Assembly: GCA_046541015.1 (NCBI GenBank)
Contig: JBKHEA010000004.1
Coordinates: forward strand, 1-64,000
Length of the DNA stretch: 64,000 nucleotides
Reading direction: 5' to 3'
DNA from: Liberiplasma sp046541015
GTDB lineage: Bacteria > Bacillota_I > Bacilli_A > Izemoplasmatales > Izemoplasmataceae
This document shows positions 24,313-34,259 of the stretch, piece by piece. Every line of letters begins with the position of its first letter. The first letter of the stretch is position 1. Both the position numbers and the translations under genes were made by a program. The notes under the pieces were generated by a model that did not search any database, was not told the origin of the DNA, and worked only from the letters and a program-made list of their open reading frames with translations.

Positions 24313-25569
24313 ATGAAAACACATGTAAAACAAGCTAGAAAGCGTTTATTTGAAAGAATGGAACCTTTAAGTGTTGCGGTTTTATTTAGTGGTAAAGCAC
24401 CCCATAAAACCACCGACCAAAGTTATCATTATACCCCACAAAGAAACTTCTTTTACCTAACTAATATTAACGAACCTAATATGATTTTACTTTTAAATAA
24501 AGGAGAAGATAACGAAAAATGTTATCTCTTTATCGAAGAAAGTACCGATCATGTGATTAAATGGGAAGGTGCGCGCATGAGTAAAGAAGAAGCGAGTGCG
24601 TTAAGTGGGATTCCTGTTGAAAATATTTTTTATCTTGATAGTTTCATGTCTACGATTAATCAAATCATGAACTACGCAAGAAGCCCTTTTGGGGCACCTC
24701 CAAAAACGTTATACTTAGACTTATATCACGTTAAACCTGAAATTACACCAGTAGCTTTAGATTATGCTAAAGATATTATCCATAATTATAAAGAATTAAG
24801 CCTTAAAAACATTAACGAACATTTAGCTTACTTAAGAATGTTTAAAACCGAAGAAGAACTGACAGAAATTAAAAAAGCTATCAGCCACACTGAAAAAGGA
24901 TTAAATACTATTCTTAAGAATATAAAATCTAGAGACTTTGAATACCAATTATATGCTGATTTTATGCATGCGATTACCTTTGATGGCAGTGAAGGACCAG
25001 CCTTTAATACCATTGCCGCAAGTGGAAAAAACGCAACCATCTTACATTATGAAAAAAATAATAGCGCGCTTAATCATGGCGAATTAATACTTTTTGATTT
25101 AGGCGCATTACACAATAATTATGCGAGTGATATTTCAAGAACCTTTCCAATTAACGGTGTCTTTACCGCACGTCAAAAAGAACTATATAATATCGTATTA
25201 AATGCCAATAAAGAAACCATAAAATTTGTCAAACCAGGGATTACTTGGAAAGAACTCAATGATTACGCAAAAAATTTACTAATTGAATCATGTAAAGCGA
25301 TTGGCTTAATCAAAGATGACAGTGAAATTTCAGAACTTTATTATCATAGTATTGGTCACTTTATGGGCCTTGACGTTCATGATGTTGGGTATTATCATAT
25401 TCCGCTTGAAGAAGGCATGGTGATTACCATTGAACCAGGGCTATATGTAAAAGAAGAAGGCATAGGGATTCGTATTGAAGATGATATTTTAGTTACTAAG
25501 GATGGTGCGATTAATTTAAGTAGTGCCATCATTAAGGAAATCGACGATATTGAAAAAGCTATTAAATAG
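24313..25569 (+). CDS. pepP: Xaa-Pro aminopeptidase (M24B)
   Basis: The 418-residue protein has an N-terminal creatinase-like domain (about 1-165) and a pita-bread M24 catalytic domain. Metal-ligand segments are L-F-D-L-G-A and Y-A-S-D-I-S-R-T-F-P, S-I-G-H-F-M-G-L-D-V-H-D, T-I-E-P-G-L-Y and G-I-R-I-E-D-D. It removes N-terminal residues that precede proline. GAGGTGAT places the start at ATG 24313 rather than the in-frame GTG 24304, which is part of the RBS. Confidence 0.92.
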   Translation: MKTHVKQARKRLFERMEPLSVAVLFSGKAPHKTTDQSYHYTPQRNFFYLTNINEPNMILLLNKGEDNEKCYLFIEESTDHVIKWEGARMSKEEASALSGIPVENIFYLDSFMSTINQIMNYARSPFGAPPKTLYLDLYHVKPEITPVALDYAKDIIHNYKELSLKNINEHLAYLRMFKTEEELTEIKKAISHTEKGLNTILKNIKSRDFEYQLYADFMHAITFDGSEGPAFNTIAASGKNATILHYEKNNSALNHGELILFDLGALHNNYASDISRTFPINGVFTARQKELYNIVLNANKETIKFVKPGITWKELNDYAKNLLIESCKAIGLIKDDSEISELYYHSIGHFMGLDVHDVGYYHIPLEEGMVITIEPGLYVKEEGIGIRIEDDILVTKDGAINLSSAIIKEIDDIEKAIK

Positions 25570-25600
25570 AGGAAGATTGAATTAATCTTCCTCTTTTTTT
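25568..25600. terminator. bidirectional terminator between pepP and the P-type ATPase
   Basis: A perfect 11-bp stem (AGAGGAAGATT with AATCTTCCTCT), GAATT loop, followed by a T run. It begins at the pepP stop and ends at the stop of the convergent ATPase gene. Confidence 0.8.
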
Positions 25601-28232
25601 ATAGTTTGCGTTTAAGAATTTTTCCAAGTTCACCGCCAATAAAGGGCACAAAGCCTAAACTAAAGGCGATGATAAATTCAAGCGGTTTAATCCCAATATT
25701 AGTCTTAAATACATCATTAATACCAGGAACAAAAATCACCACAAACAGTAATACAAAGCCTAAAATTAAAGCATAATTTAATGTTTTATTGCTGAAAGGA
25801 TTTATTTGCCAAATATGTTTAAACTCATTCTTAGAACTAAGAGCTCTTAAAAGTTCCCCTGTAATTATAGTGATAAAGGCAAAAGTAGTCCCACTATTAG
25901 CATGGACGTTTAACTGTCGACCAATAATAAAGGATAAAAGGACTGCAGCAGTTAAAAATAATGCTTGATTTGCGATCGCAATACCCATGGTTTTATCTAC
26001 AATCGGCGCATCTTTATCAATGGGTTTATCATCCATAACATCATCTTCTTTAGGTTCTAATCCAAGCGCAAAGGCAGGGAAAGCGTCCGTTACAAGATTT
26101 ACCCATAAAATTTGAATCGCTAGTAATGGGCTGCCTAAACCAATTAACATCGCAATGAAAATGACTAAGATTTCACCAACATTACAGCTGATTAAATACC
26201 CAACAAATTTTCTAATATTGCCATAGATTATCCGACCTTCTTCTACAGCATGAACGATGGTTGTAAAATTATCATCCATTAAGATCATATCACTTGCTTC
26301 TTTACTAACATCAGTTCCTGTAATCCCCATCGCAACCCCAATATTTGCTTGTTTTAAAGCAGGCGCATCATTTACCCCATCACCAGTCATCGAGGCGATT
26401 TCACCACTTTCTTGAAGGGCTTTAACGATGCGTACTTTATGAGAAGGGCTTACGCGCGCGAAAATATTGATAGTAGGAATTTTTTCTTTAAAGGCTTCAT
26501 CACTTAATAAATCAATTTCTTCACCACTTAAGGCTTGATGGTCTTTATCAATGATTCCAAGTTCTTTACCGATTGCAACGGCAGTAAGGATGTGATCTCC
26601 TGTAATCATGACGGTTCTTATATGAGCTTTTTTACAGACCCTAATGGCTGCTTTAACTTCTTCTTTAGGAGGGTCTATCATGCCCACTAAACCACTAAAG
26701 ATTAAATCACTTTCTTCATCTTTAAGTTGATTATAATTGCCGACTTCTTTATAAGCAAACGCAAGGACGCGCATCGCTTTTTTTGCTAAACCTTCGTTCG
26801 CTGTATGTATCGTTTTTATATGTTTTTCTGTGATTTTAATGATCTCACCATCTGCAGTTAGGTAATGTGTTGTGCGCTTTAAGATACTGTCTAAAGCGCC
26901 TTTCACATAAAGCATTGATTTAGCCTTATTTTTATGTAAAGTAGACATCATTTTACGGTCACTATCAAAAGGGACTTCATCAATACGCGGATATAACTGG
27001 TTCATTTTTTCTTTTAGTTTATTGGTCTTAGCGGCTAAAGCAATAAGTGCTAACTCAGTTGGATCACCAATCAAATCCTCTTGATGGATGGTTGCATCAT
27101 TGCATAAAGCACTAATTGACGTAATCATATCGGTCACAGCATTTTCTTTACTTAAGGCCCCATCAAACCCATATCCAGCCCCACTTACTTCAACAAAATG
27201 ATTATTATCAAATAATCTTGTGACAACCATTTTATTTTCCGTTAAAGTCCCAGTTTTATCACTACATATGACTGTTGTAGACCCAAGTGTTTCAACCGCA
27301 CTAAGATGTTTTACAATCGCATTTTGTTTAGCCATGCGCTTCATACCAACCGCTAAAACTACCGTGATAACTGCAGGGAGTCCTTCAGGAATTGCCGCTA
27401 CAGCTAAAGAGACACTGACTAAGAATAATTCAAGCAAATTGTAATTATAAAATAGTCCTACTATAAATATGATGGCCACAACAATAATACTAAATAACCC
27501 TAAAAGCTTTCCTAAGTCATCAATTCTTTTTTGAAGTGGTGTCATTTCATCTTCAATCGCACTGAGTAATCCAGCAATTTTACCCATTTCAGTTTGCATA
27601 CCCGTTGCATAAATTATACCTTTACCACGGCCATACGTTACAATCGTTGACATAAAACAGCTATTGATACGGTCACCTAAACTAGTGTTTTTGGGTAACG
27701 TAACGTTAAAATCTTTTTCAACCGGTACACTTTCACCCGTTAAAATCGATTCATCAACTTTTAAATTATAACTTTCAAACAATCTTAAATCTGCAGGAAT
27801 ATAATCACCTGCTTCAATATGGACAATATCACCAACAACCACCTCGCTTGCATTAATGGTTGTAACCTTGCCATCGCGTACAACTTTAGCTTTAGGAGCA
27901 CTTATTTTTTTAAGCGCCATCACGGCATTAGAAGCTTTTCTTTCTTGATAAACACTTAAAAATACATTTAAAATAACAATGGCTAAAATAAATAGCCCAT
28001 CCGTAAGATGGCCGCTAGCTAAGATACTTATGATGCTTGCGGCTATAAGCAATAAATTTAAAAACCGTGTAAACTCTTTAAATATCATACGCCATAAGGG
28101 CGTTCTTTTTTCTTCAATGAATTCATTTTTCCCATACGTTTCTTGATTGCTTGTTACTTGTGATGCGTTTAATCCCTTTTTTAAATCACTATCAAACTTT
28201 TTAACCATTGATTCAATGTGTTCATTATGCAT
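25599..28232 (-). CDS. calcium-type P-type ATPase (P2A-like)
   Basis: The 877-residue pump has the full P2-type layout: an N-terminal cation-ATPase domain, an actuator T-G-E-S, the phosphorylation motif C-S-D-K-T-G-T-L-T near residue 325, and the hinge T-G-D-G-V-N-D-A-P-A-L. Ten membrane helices are expected. A-A-I-P-E-G-L-P-A in M4 and the M6 segment N-L-V-T-D-A-F-P-A fit SERCA/PMR1-type Ca2+ (or Mn2+) export. GAGGG precedes the ATG. It is transcribed alone, divergent from recD2. Confidence 0.93.
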   Translation of the reverse strand: MHNEHIESMVKKFDSDLKKGLNASQVTSNQETYGKNEFIEEKRTPLWRMIFKEFTRFLNLLLIAASIISILASGHLTDGLFILAIVILNVFLSVYQERKASNAVMALKKISAPKAKVVRDGKVTTINASEVVVGDIVHIEAGDYIPADLRLFESYNLKVDESILTGESVPVEKDFNVTLPKNTSLGDRINSCFMSTIVTYGRGKGIIYATGMQTEMGKIAGLLSAIEDEMTPLQKRIDDLGKLLGLFSIIVVAIIFIVGLFYNYNLLELFLVSVSLAVAAIPEGLPAVITVVLAVGMKRMAKQNAIVKHLSAVETLGSTTVICSDKTGTLTENKMVVTRLFDNNHFVEVSGAGYGFDGALSKENAVTDMITSISALCNDATIHQEDLIGDPTELALIALAAKTNKLKEKMNQLYPRIDEVPFDSDRKMMSTLHKNKAKSMLYVKGALDSILKRTTHYLTADGEIIKITEKHIKTIHTANEGLAKKAMRVLAFAYKEVGNYNQLKDEESDLIFSGLVGMIDPPKEEVKAAIRVCKKAHIRTVMITGDHILTAVAIGKELGIIDKDHQALSGEEIDLLSDEAFKEKIPTINIFARVSPSHKVRIVKALQESGEIASMTGDGVNDAPALKQANIGVAMGITGTDVSKEASDMILMDDNFTTIVHAVEEGRIIYGNIRKFVGYLISCNVGEILVIFIAMLIGLGSPLLAIQILWVNLVTDAFPAFALGLEPKEDDVMDDKPIDKDAPIVDKTMGIAIANQALFLTAAVLLSFIIGRQLNVHANSGTTFAFITIITGELLRALSSKNEFKHIWQINPFSNKTLNYALILGFVLLFVVIFVPGINDVFKTNIGIKPLEFIIAFSLGFVPFIGGELGKILKRKL

Positions 28233-28353
28233 AGTATGCCCTCTTTCTACATCGGTTAGTTTTATTTTACCATCAAATCATGTTTTTCAATCTAAATCCT
28301 AGTAAAATCACAAGATTTTGCGTATAATAAACATGACAATTTAGAGGTGAAAT

Positions 28354-30678
28354 ATGGACTATATCCAAGGAATCATTAAATATATTACATTTTATAACGA
28401 AGAAAATCATTATGGTATTATAAAAATTGAAGCGACTGAAAGCTCTTTTTCTAATACCCTTTTTGACCTTAAAGATTTAGTTACAATCACTGGATATTTT
28501 CCGCGTTTTTCTAAAGGAGATCATATTCGTTTTTACGGTGAAAAAACCATGCATCCTACTTATGGTGAACAATTCAATGCAACAAGTTATGAACGTTTTT
28601 CCGATATCTCACTTGAAGGCTTAATTGATTATTTATCGAGTGATTTATTTAAAGGCGTTGGTGAAAAAACAGCAATCAATATTGTTGAAACGCTAGGAAA
28701 AGATGCGATTAAAAAAATTATTGAAGATAAATCATGTTTAGATAAAGTCCCAAAATTATCAAATCAAGTAAAAGAAAGTTTACATCAAGGCTTAATTGAA
28801 CACAAAGCAAACGAACAAACCCTAATTCGATTATATGGGTATGGTATAAGTTCAAAAATGGCATTAAAAATGATGCGCTTTTATAAAGAACGTACCATGC
28901 AAGTCCTAGAAGAAAACCCTTATAAAATGATTGATGATATTGAAGGAGTAGGCTTTGAAAGAGCGGATTACATTGCCCAAAAACTTGGGTTTACTAAAGA
29001 CCACCCGCTAAGAATTAAAGCCATGATTTTATACTTGCTCAAATATATTATTTATCAACAAGGCCATACCATAATTCCTAAAACAAGTTTTATAGAACTC
29101 GCTTATTCTAAACTAAGCAACCAAGATGAAGCGATTAGTCATGATCATATTTTAAAACATATAAATGCGCTTATTAAAGAAGGAAAAGTTGTTGAGTTAG
29201 ATGATTATTATACAACGCGCACTATTTTCAACGCCGAAAGTGAAATTACACTCAAATTAAAAACGTTGTCTAGTCAACAAAATCCCGTTAATCAAGATAA
29301 AGTCAATCAGCTTATTAGCGCTTTTGAACTAAAAGAAGATATAAAGTATGACAGCCTGCAAAAAAAAGCGATTATTGATGCTTTAAAAAATAGAGTCATG
29401 ATTTTAACAGGTGGCCCAGGGACAGGAAAAACAACGGTTATAAAAGGATTGATCGATGTTTATTACCGTTACTATGGATTAAAACAACCATCCTTTAGTG
29501 AACGTTCGCTTATTCACTTAATTGCGCCAACTGGAAAAGCCGCAAAAAGAATGCAAGAATCAACAAGTGCCTACGCTGAAACCATTCATCGCTTTTTGGG
29601 CTATTCTTTTGATGGTACATTTTTACATGATAAATACCATTTAGTAGAAGGCAACTTATTTATCATCGATGAAGCCAGTATGATTGATGTTTTTTTAGCG
29701 GCCCAACTCTTACAAAGTTTACCTGATTATGCCCATGTAATCTTAGTTGGAGATGATGCCCAACTCCCAAGTGTTGGCCCTGGTGAATTTTTAAAAGACT
29801 TAATTGAATCCAAACAAATTCATACCATAAAATTAAACTATATCCACAGACAAAAACAAGATTCGTCAATTATCGCATTCGCTAATGCGATACGAGAAGG
29901 TATTTTACCAAGTGATGCCTTAAAAAATACGACGGACCGTTTCATGATCAAAGAAAGTCAAAATGCCTTTAAATCAAGGCTGAAAAGTATCATTGATTAC
30001 TTTATAAAAGAAGGGTATGATTTACATAAAGACATCCAAGTTTTAATTCCGATGTATAAGGGGCTTGTTGGGATTGATGAAACCAACCAATTCTTACAAA
30101 CAACGTATAACCCCCTTCACGAAGGCATCATGCATTTTAATAAAACCTTTAAAGTCAATGATAAAATCTTGCAGTTAACTAACCAAATTGAAGATGGGGT
30201 CATGAATGGTGATCAAGGTTTGATTGTTTCAGTTGATCAAGAGAAAAAAACCGTGACAGCACGTTTTGATGAAACCATTGTTGAATATAACTATAAAGAC
30301 TTAAATAACATCACCCATGCTTATGCGATGAGTATTCATAAAGCACAAGGGAGTGAATATAAAATTGTGATTGTGCCTTTTTATAAAGCACACACAATTA
30401 TGTTAAAACGAAAACTTATTTATACAGCCATCACCCGCGCAAAAGAAAAACTCATTATGCTTGGTGATTTAGACCGATTAGCTTATAGTGTTAACCACTT
30501 AGAAGAAAGCCGTTTGACAAGACTTAAAAGTTTACTAATGGATATAGGCAATGAAATTAACGAAACTTTAAGTGATGAAGTTGTTGTTCATAAAATACAA
30601 GACCCTACTATTCCATTTGACACTTTAGGGGAAGATTTAAACGGACTGACGCCTTATGATTTTTTAGATAAAAGTTAA
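28354..30678 (+). CDS. recD2: RecD2-type ATP-dependent DNA helicase
   Basis: The 774-residue superfamily 1B helicase acts 5'-3' in DNA repair without RecBC. The N-terminal half has an OB-like region and helix-hairpin-helix repeats. Walker A is G-G-P-G-T-G-K-T-T near residue 352, Walker B is F-I-I-D-E-A-S-M-I-D, and the C-terminal UvrD-like motif A-Y-A-M-S-I-H-K-A-Q-G-S-E is present. In Bacillus recD2 lies upstream of alaS, as here. TATAATAAAC at 28323-28332 and GAGGTG precede the ATG. Confidence 0.95.
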   Translation: MDYIQGIIKYITFYNEENHYGIIKIEATESSFSNTLFDLKDLVTITGYFPRFSKGDHIRFYGEKTMHPTYGEQFNATSYERFSDISLEGLIDYLSSDLFKGVGEKTAINIVETLGKDAIKKIIEDKSCLDKVPKLSNQVKESLHQGLIEHKANEQTLIRLYGYGISSKMALKMMRFYKERTMQVLEENPYKMIDDIEGVGFERADYIAQKLGFTKDHPLRIKAMILYLLKYIIYQQGHTIIPKTSFIELAYSKLSNQDEAISHDHILKHINALIKEGKVVELDDYYTTRTIFNAESEITLKLKTLSSQQNPVNQDKVNQLISAFELKEDIKYDSLQKKAIIDALKNRVMILTGGPGTGKTTVIKGLIDVYYRYYGLKQPSFSERSLIHLIAPTGKAAKRMQESTSAYAETIHRFLGYSFDGTFLHDKYHLVEGNLFIIDEASMIDVFLAAQLLQSLPDYAHVILVGDDAQLPSVGPGEFLKDLIESKQIHTIKLNYIHRQKQDSSIIAFANAIREGILPSDALKNTTDRFMIKESQNAFKSRLKSIIDYFIKEGYDLHKDIQVLIPMYKGLVGIDETNQFLQTTYNPLHEGIMHFNKTFKVNDKILQLTNQIEDGVMNGDQGLIVSVDQEKKTVTARFDETIVEYNYKDLNNITHAYAMSIHKAQGSEYKIVIVPFYKAHTIMLKRKLIYTAITRAKEKLIMLGDLDRLAYSVNHLEESRLTRLKSLLMDIGNEINETLSDEVVVHKIQDPTIPFDTLGEDLNGLTPYDFLDKS

Positions 30679-30682
30679 GTGC

Positions 30683-30711
30683 TTGCACTTTAATTTTAAA
30701 CAGTGTATAAT
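30683..30711 (+). promoter_or_regulatory. promoter of the alaS T-box transcript
   Basis: TTGCAC at 30683-30688 and TATAAT at 30706-30711, 17 bases apart, lie immediately after the recD2 stop. Confidence 0.7.
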
Positions 30712-30716
30712 AAAAC

Positions 30717-30924
30717 CGATCATAAAGAAGATGAGTAAGCGAAAAAACATTTTTAGAGAGTTTGTGGTTTGGTGAAAACAAACATGTCTTAAGCTGAAGC
30801 TACTTCTTAGAGATGACTAATCCTCATCCGCTTATGCAGCGTTAACGCAAAGAGTGCTTAATTGAACTAAGGTGGTACCGCGGATTATTTCGTCCTTAAA
30901 ATAACTTTTTAGGGACGTTTTTTT
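30717..30924 (+). promoter_or_regulatory. T-box leader of alaS
   Basis: The conserved T-box AAGGTGGTACCGCGG lies at 30869-30883 and is followed by a terminator stem (CGTCCTT with AGGGACG, 30891-30917) and a T run. The base of stem I is visible as AGTAAGCG pairing with CGCTTA. GCT at 30799-30801 followed by A is the likely alanine specifier; another GCT is at 30793-30795. Uncharged tRNA-Ala should stabilise the antiterminator. Confidence 0.92.
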
Positions 30925-30947
30925 ATAGTTAAAATTGAGGTGATTTG

Positions 30948-33569
30948 ATGAAAGTATTAACAGGACATGAAATAAAAAAACTATGGCTTAAATTTTTTGA
31001 AGAAAGAGATCATAATGTTGCAGAAAGTGCATCATTAATTCCGATTAATGACCCAACACTACTTTGGATTAACGCAGGTGTTGCGGCATTAAAAGGTTAT
31101 TTTGATGGTTCTAAAATTCCAGAAAATCCGCGTATTGTCAACGCACAAAAATGCATAAGAACCAACGATATTGAAAATGTTGGTAAAACCGCACGTCATC
31201 ATACATTCTTTGAAATGTTAGGCAATTTTTCTATTGGTGATTATTTTAGAGATGACATTATTCCTTGGGCATACGAATTATTAACGAGTGATGCATATTA
31301 TGGGTTTGATCTAAAAAAACTCTATTTCACCGTGTATCCTACCGACCAAGAAACTAAAGACAAATGGTTAAGTGTAGGGGTGCCAGAAGACCATATCATT
31401 GAAAGTGATAAAAACTATTGGGAAATAGGGACAGGACCATGTGGCCCTTGTACGGAGGTTTGGTTTGACCGCGGAAGTGCTTTTGGTGAAGGCGATACAA
31501 CGCTCATTCGTGATGATATTGAAAATGACCGTTATATTGAAATATGGAATATTGTGTTTTCACAGTTTAACGCAAAAATTGGACTTTCTAGAGAAGACTA
31601 CCCAGAACTACCTAATAAAAACATCGATACTGGTATGGGACTTGAACGTATGGCTTGTGTTATTCAAGGCAAAGATACAAACTTTGAAACCGATCTGTTT
31701 TTCCCGGTAATTAAACACATCAGCCGCCTTGCAAATAAACCTTATGATGGGTCTATGAGCTTTAAAGTCATCGCAGATCATATCCGTACAGTTACATTTG
31801 CGATTAGTGATGGCGCAACATTTTCAAATGATGGACGCGGCTATGTCTTAAGACGCTTATTAAGACGTGCAGTCAAACATGGTAAACATCTAGGGATTGA
31901 CAAACCTTTCTTAAAAGAGTTGGTTGAAACCGTTGTTGAAATGATGGAAGAAAGTTATCCGTACTTAAGAAAAACGCTCCATTTCACAAAACAAGTGATT
32001 GAAAAAGAAGAACTTAAATTCTTAGAAACCTTATCACTTGGAGAAAAAATCTTAGAATCACGTTTAAAAGAAGAGGGTGATACCCTATCAGGTAAAGATG
32101 CATTTATGCTTTATGATACCTATGGATTCCCTATTGAACTGACGATTGAATATGCAGAAAGTCATGGAAAAAAAGTTGATAAAAAAGGCTTTATTACAGA
32201 AATGCAAGCTCAAAAAGACCGTGCCCGTTCTGCAAGAAAAGCCCATCAATCGATGAAGAATCAAAACGTTGAATATTTAAACTTTAAAACCCCATCAAAA
32301 TTTATCGGATATGATACGCTTGAAGCATCATCAAAAGTAATCAAAGTTTTTGAAGAAGGCATTGTTACAGAAGTAACGCCGTTTTATGCAGAAAGTGGTG
32401 GTCAAGTTTCTGATAGTGGTGTGATCATGCATAATCATGATACGTTTGAAGTCTTAGATGTTGAAAAGTTACCCAATGGGCAGTTTTTACATGTTATAGA
32501 AAACCACACGATTAAAGAAGATGATACGGTTACCTTAAAAGTGGATGAATATAAACGTAAACTTACAAAAGCGCACCATTCAGCAACCCATATCTTATAT
32601 CAAACATTAAGAGAAGTTTTAGGCGACCACGTGAGTCAACAAGGCAGTATGGTTGGGCCGGATTATTGTCGTTTTGATTTTAATCACATTGAACTTTTAG
32701 ATGATGAAACCATTTTAAAAATCGAACAATTAGTCAATCAAAAAATCAGCGAACATCTTGAGGTTAAAGTAATTAATACAACCGTAGAAGAAGCGAAAAA
32801 ACAAGGCGCAGTGGCTGAATTTGGTGAAAAATACGAAAGTAGTGTTCGTATGATTAATATGGGGGTTACCTTAGATTTATGTGGAGGAACCCATGTGGAT
32901 AATACCGATGAAATCGAAGCGTTTGCGATTGCAAGTTTAGAATCAAAAGGCTCAGGGATTTACCGAATTACTGGGCTTGCAAAAGACCGTGTGTATGATA
33001 TCACAGAATACATGGAAGGGCTAAATTCAAACATTGAAAAAACCGTCGAAAAAGCCAATCATTTACTTAGTAAGGCAAATGCTGAAGGCTTTGATTTAGC
33101 TTTTGATTTACCAAAAAAGCCAAGTATTAAAGGGTCTTATCAAGATATTATCAATACACGCGCTTACTTTAATACCTTACAAAATCAAGTAAAAGAACTT
33201 GAAAAAACATTGACGTTAAAACGTGAAAAAGAATCCTTAAAAAACATTGAAACCTATTTAAAAGAAGCATCCTATGGTAAAATAGTTATAAAGGTAGAAG
33301 GCTTAGATGCAAAAACAGTTAAAACCCTTGCGGATACTTTAATGGACCGTTTAGGAAAAGGTGTTGTCTTTATCGCTAATGTTCAAATGGATAAAGTTTT
33401 ACTCGTTTGTAAATCAACCACCGATATCCATGCTGGCCATTTAGTTAAAGAAGCCGCAAACCTAGCAGGTGGCGGTGGTGGTGGCCGCAGTGATTTTGCC
33501 CAAGCTGGCGCTAAAGACGTTTCAAAAGTTGATGACGTTATTCGCTTTGTTAAGGAAAAAATTCAATGA
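30948..33569 (+). CDS. alaS: alanyl-tRNA synthetase
   Basis: The 873-residue class II enzyme has the catalytic domain (R-C-I-R-T-N-D-I-E-N-V-G, then H-H-T-F-F-E-M-L-G-N-F-S), the editing domain with H-H-S-A-T-H and C-G-G-T-H-V, and the C-Ala domain ending in G-G-G-G-G-G-R-S-D-F-A-Q-A-G. All zinc and editing residues I can check are present. GAGGTGATTTG sets the start at ATG 30948; the preceding in-frame TTG is too close to the RBS. The stop overlaps ruvX by four bases. Confidence 0.97.
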   Translation: MKVLTGHEIKKLWLKFFEERDHNVAESASLIPINDPTLLWINAGVAALKGYFDGSKIPENPRIVNAQKCIRTNDIENVGKTARHHTFFEMLGNFSIGDYFRDDIIPWAYELLTSDAYYGFDLKKLYFTVYPTDQETKDKWLSVGVPEDHIIESDKNYWEIGTGPCGPCTEVWFDRGSAFGEGDTTLIRDDIENDRYIEIWNIVFSQFNAKIGLSREDYPELPNKNIDTGMGLERMACVIQGKDTNFETDLFFPVIKHISRLANKPYDGSMSFKVIADHIRTVTFAISDGATFSNDGRGYVLRRLLRRAVKHGKHLGIDKPFLKELVETVVEMMEESYPYLRKTLHFTKQVIEKEELKFLETLSLGEKILESRLKEEGDTLSGKDAFMLYDTYGFPIELTIEYAESHGKKVDKKGFITEMQAQKDRARSARKAHQSMKNQNVEYLNFKTPSKFIGYDTLEASSKVIKVFEEGIVTEVTPFYAESGGQVSDSGVIMHNHDTFEVLDVEKLPNGQFLHVIENHTIKEDDTVTLKVDEYKRKLTKAHHSATHILYQTLREVLGDHVSQQGSMVGPDYCRFDFNHIELLDDETILKIEQLVNQKISEHLEVKVINTTVEEAKKQGAVAEFGEKYESSVRMINMGVTLDLCGGTHVDNTDEIEAFAIASLESKGSGIYRITGLAKDRVYDITEYMEGLNSNIEKTVEKANHLLSKANAEGFDLAFDLPKKPSIKGSYQDIINTRAYFNTLQNQVKELEKTLTLKREKESLKNIETYLKEASYGKIVIKVEGLDAKTVKTLADTLMDRLGKGVVFIANVQMDKVLLVCKSTTDIHAGHLVKEAANLAGGGGGGRSDFAQAGAKDVSKVDDVIRFVKEKIQ

Positions 33570-33979
33570 AAATTATGGGTTTAGACTTAGGCAGTAAAAC
33601 CTTAGGCATTGCAATTAGTGATGACTTTCAAATGCTTGCAAGAAGTTTAGATACTATCCGTTTTAATACCAATCAATACCATGAAGCCATTGCTAAACTT
33701 AAACCTTTTATCGATCAATTTAATATTGAGACCATTGTATTAGGGTATCCAAAGAATATGGATGGTAGTGTTGGATTTCAAGGTCAAGAAACGTTAAAAT
33801 TTAAAGAAAAATTAGCGGTTTATAATATTCCAATTATTTTATGGGATGAGCGACTCACTAGTCAAATGGCCCAAAACTATATGATTAAAGATAACAAAAA
33901 ACGCACGACTAGAAAACAAACTATTGATCAAGAAGCCGCAAAACTCATATTACAAGGCTATCTTGACAGTAAAAAATAG
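33566..33979 (+). CDS. ruvX: RuvX/YqgF Holliday junction resolvase-like protein
   Basis: The 137-residue RNase H-fold protein carries G-L-D-L-G-S-K-T-L-G-I-A-I-S-D at the N-terminus, V-L-G-Y-P-K-N-M-D-G-S in the middle, and W-D-E-R-L-T-S-Q plus D-Q-E-A-A near the end. Family members act in 16S rRNA 5' end maturation and perhaps recombination. ATGA overlap with alaS and the close DUF1292 gene match the Bacillus alaS-ruvX-yrzB order. Confidence 0.93.
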   Translation: MKIMGLDLGSKTLGIAISDDFQMLARSLDTIRFNTNQYHEAIAKLKPFIDQFNIETIVLGYPKNMDGSVGFQGQETLKFKEKLAVYNIPIILWDERLTSQMAQNYMIKDNKKRTTRKQTIDQEAAKLILQGYLDSKK

Positions 33980-33989
33980 GAGGACAAAA

Positions 33990-34259
33990 ATGGACGACAA
34001 AACATTACGCATCATTGACGAAGAAGGCAATGAAATTGATTATGAAATTGTTTTTACCTACACTGATGATACCCGCAAAAAATCTTACGTGGTCTATAAA
34101 GAATTAGGCGATTCTGAAGAAGTATTCGCAGCCATCTATGAACCAGATGGCGATGGTGGTAATTTACTTCCAATTGAAACTGATGAAGAATGGGACATGA
34201 TTGAAGAAAAACTTGATGCCTATTTAGATGATGAAGACCATCATCACCATGAAGAATAA
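33990..34259 (+). CDS. DUF1292 protein (YrzB-like)
   Basis: The 89-residue acidic protein begins with I-I-D-E-E-G-N-E-I-D-Y-E-I and continues with Y-V-V-Y-K-E-L and I-E-T-D-E-E-W-D-M-I-E-E, the DUF1292 pattern. Its function is unknown, but the family is conserved next to ruvX in Bacillota. ATAGGAGGA fixes ATG 33990; the longer upstream frame runs inside ruvX. The tail D-E-D-H-H-H-H-E-E is rich in His and acidic residues and could bind metal. Confidence 0.9.
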   Translation: MDDKTLRIIDEEGNEIDYEIVFTYTDDTRKKSYVVYKELGDSEEVFAAIYEPDGDGGNLLPIETDEEWDMIEEKLDAYLDDEDHHHHEE

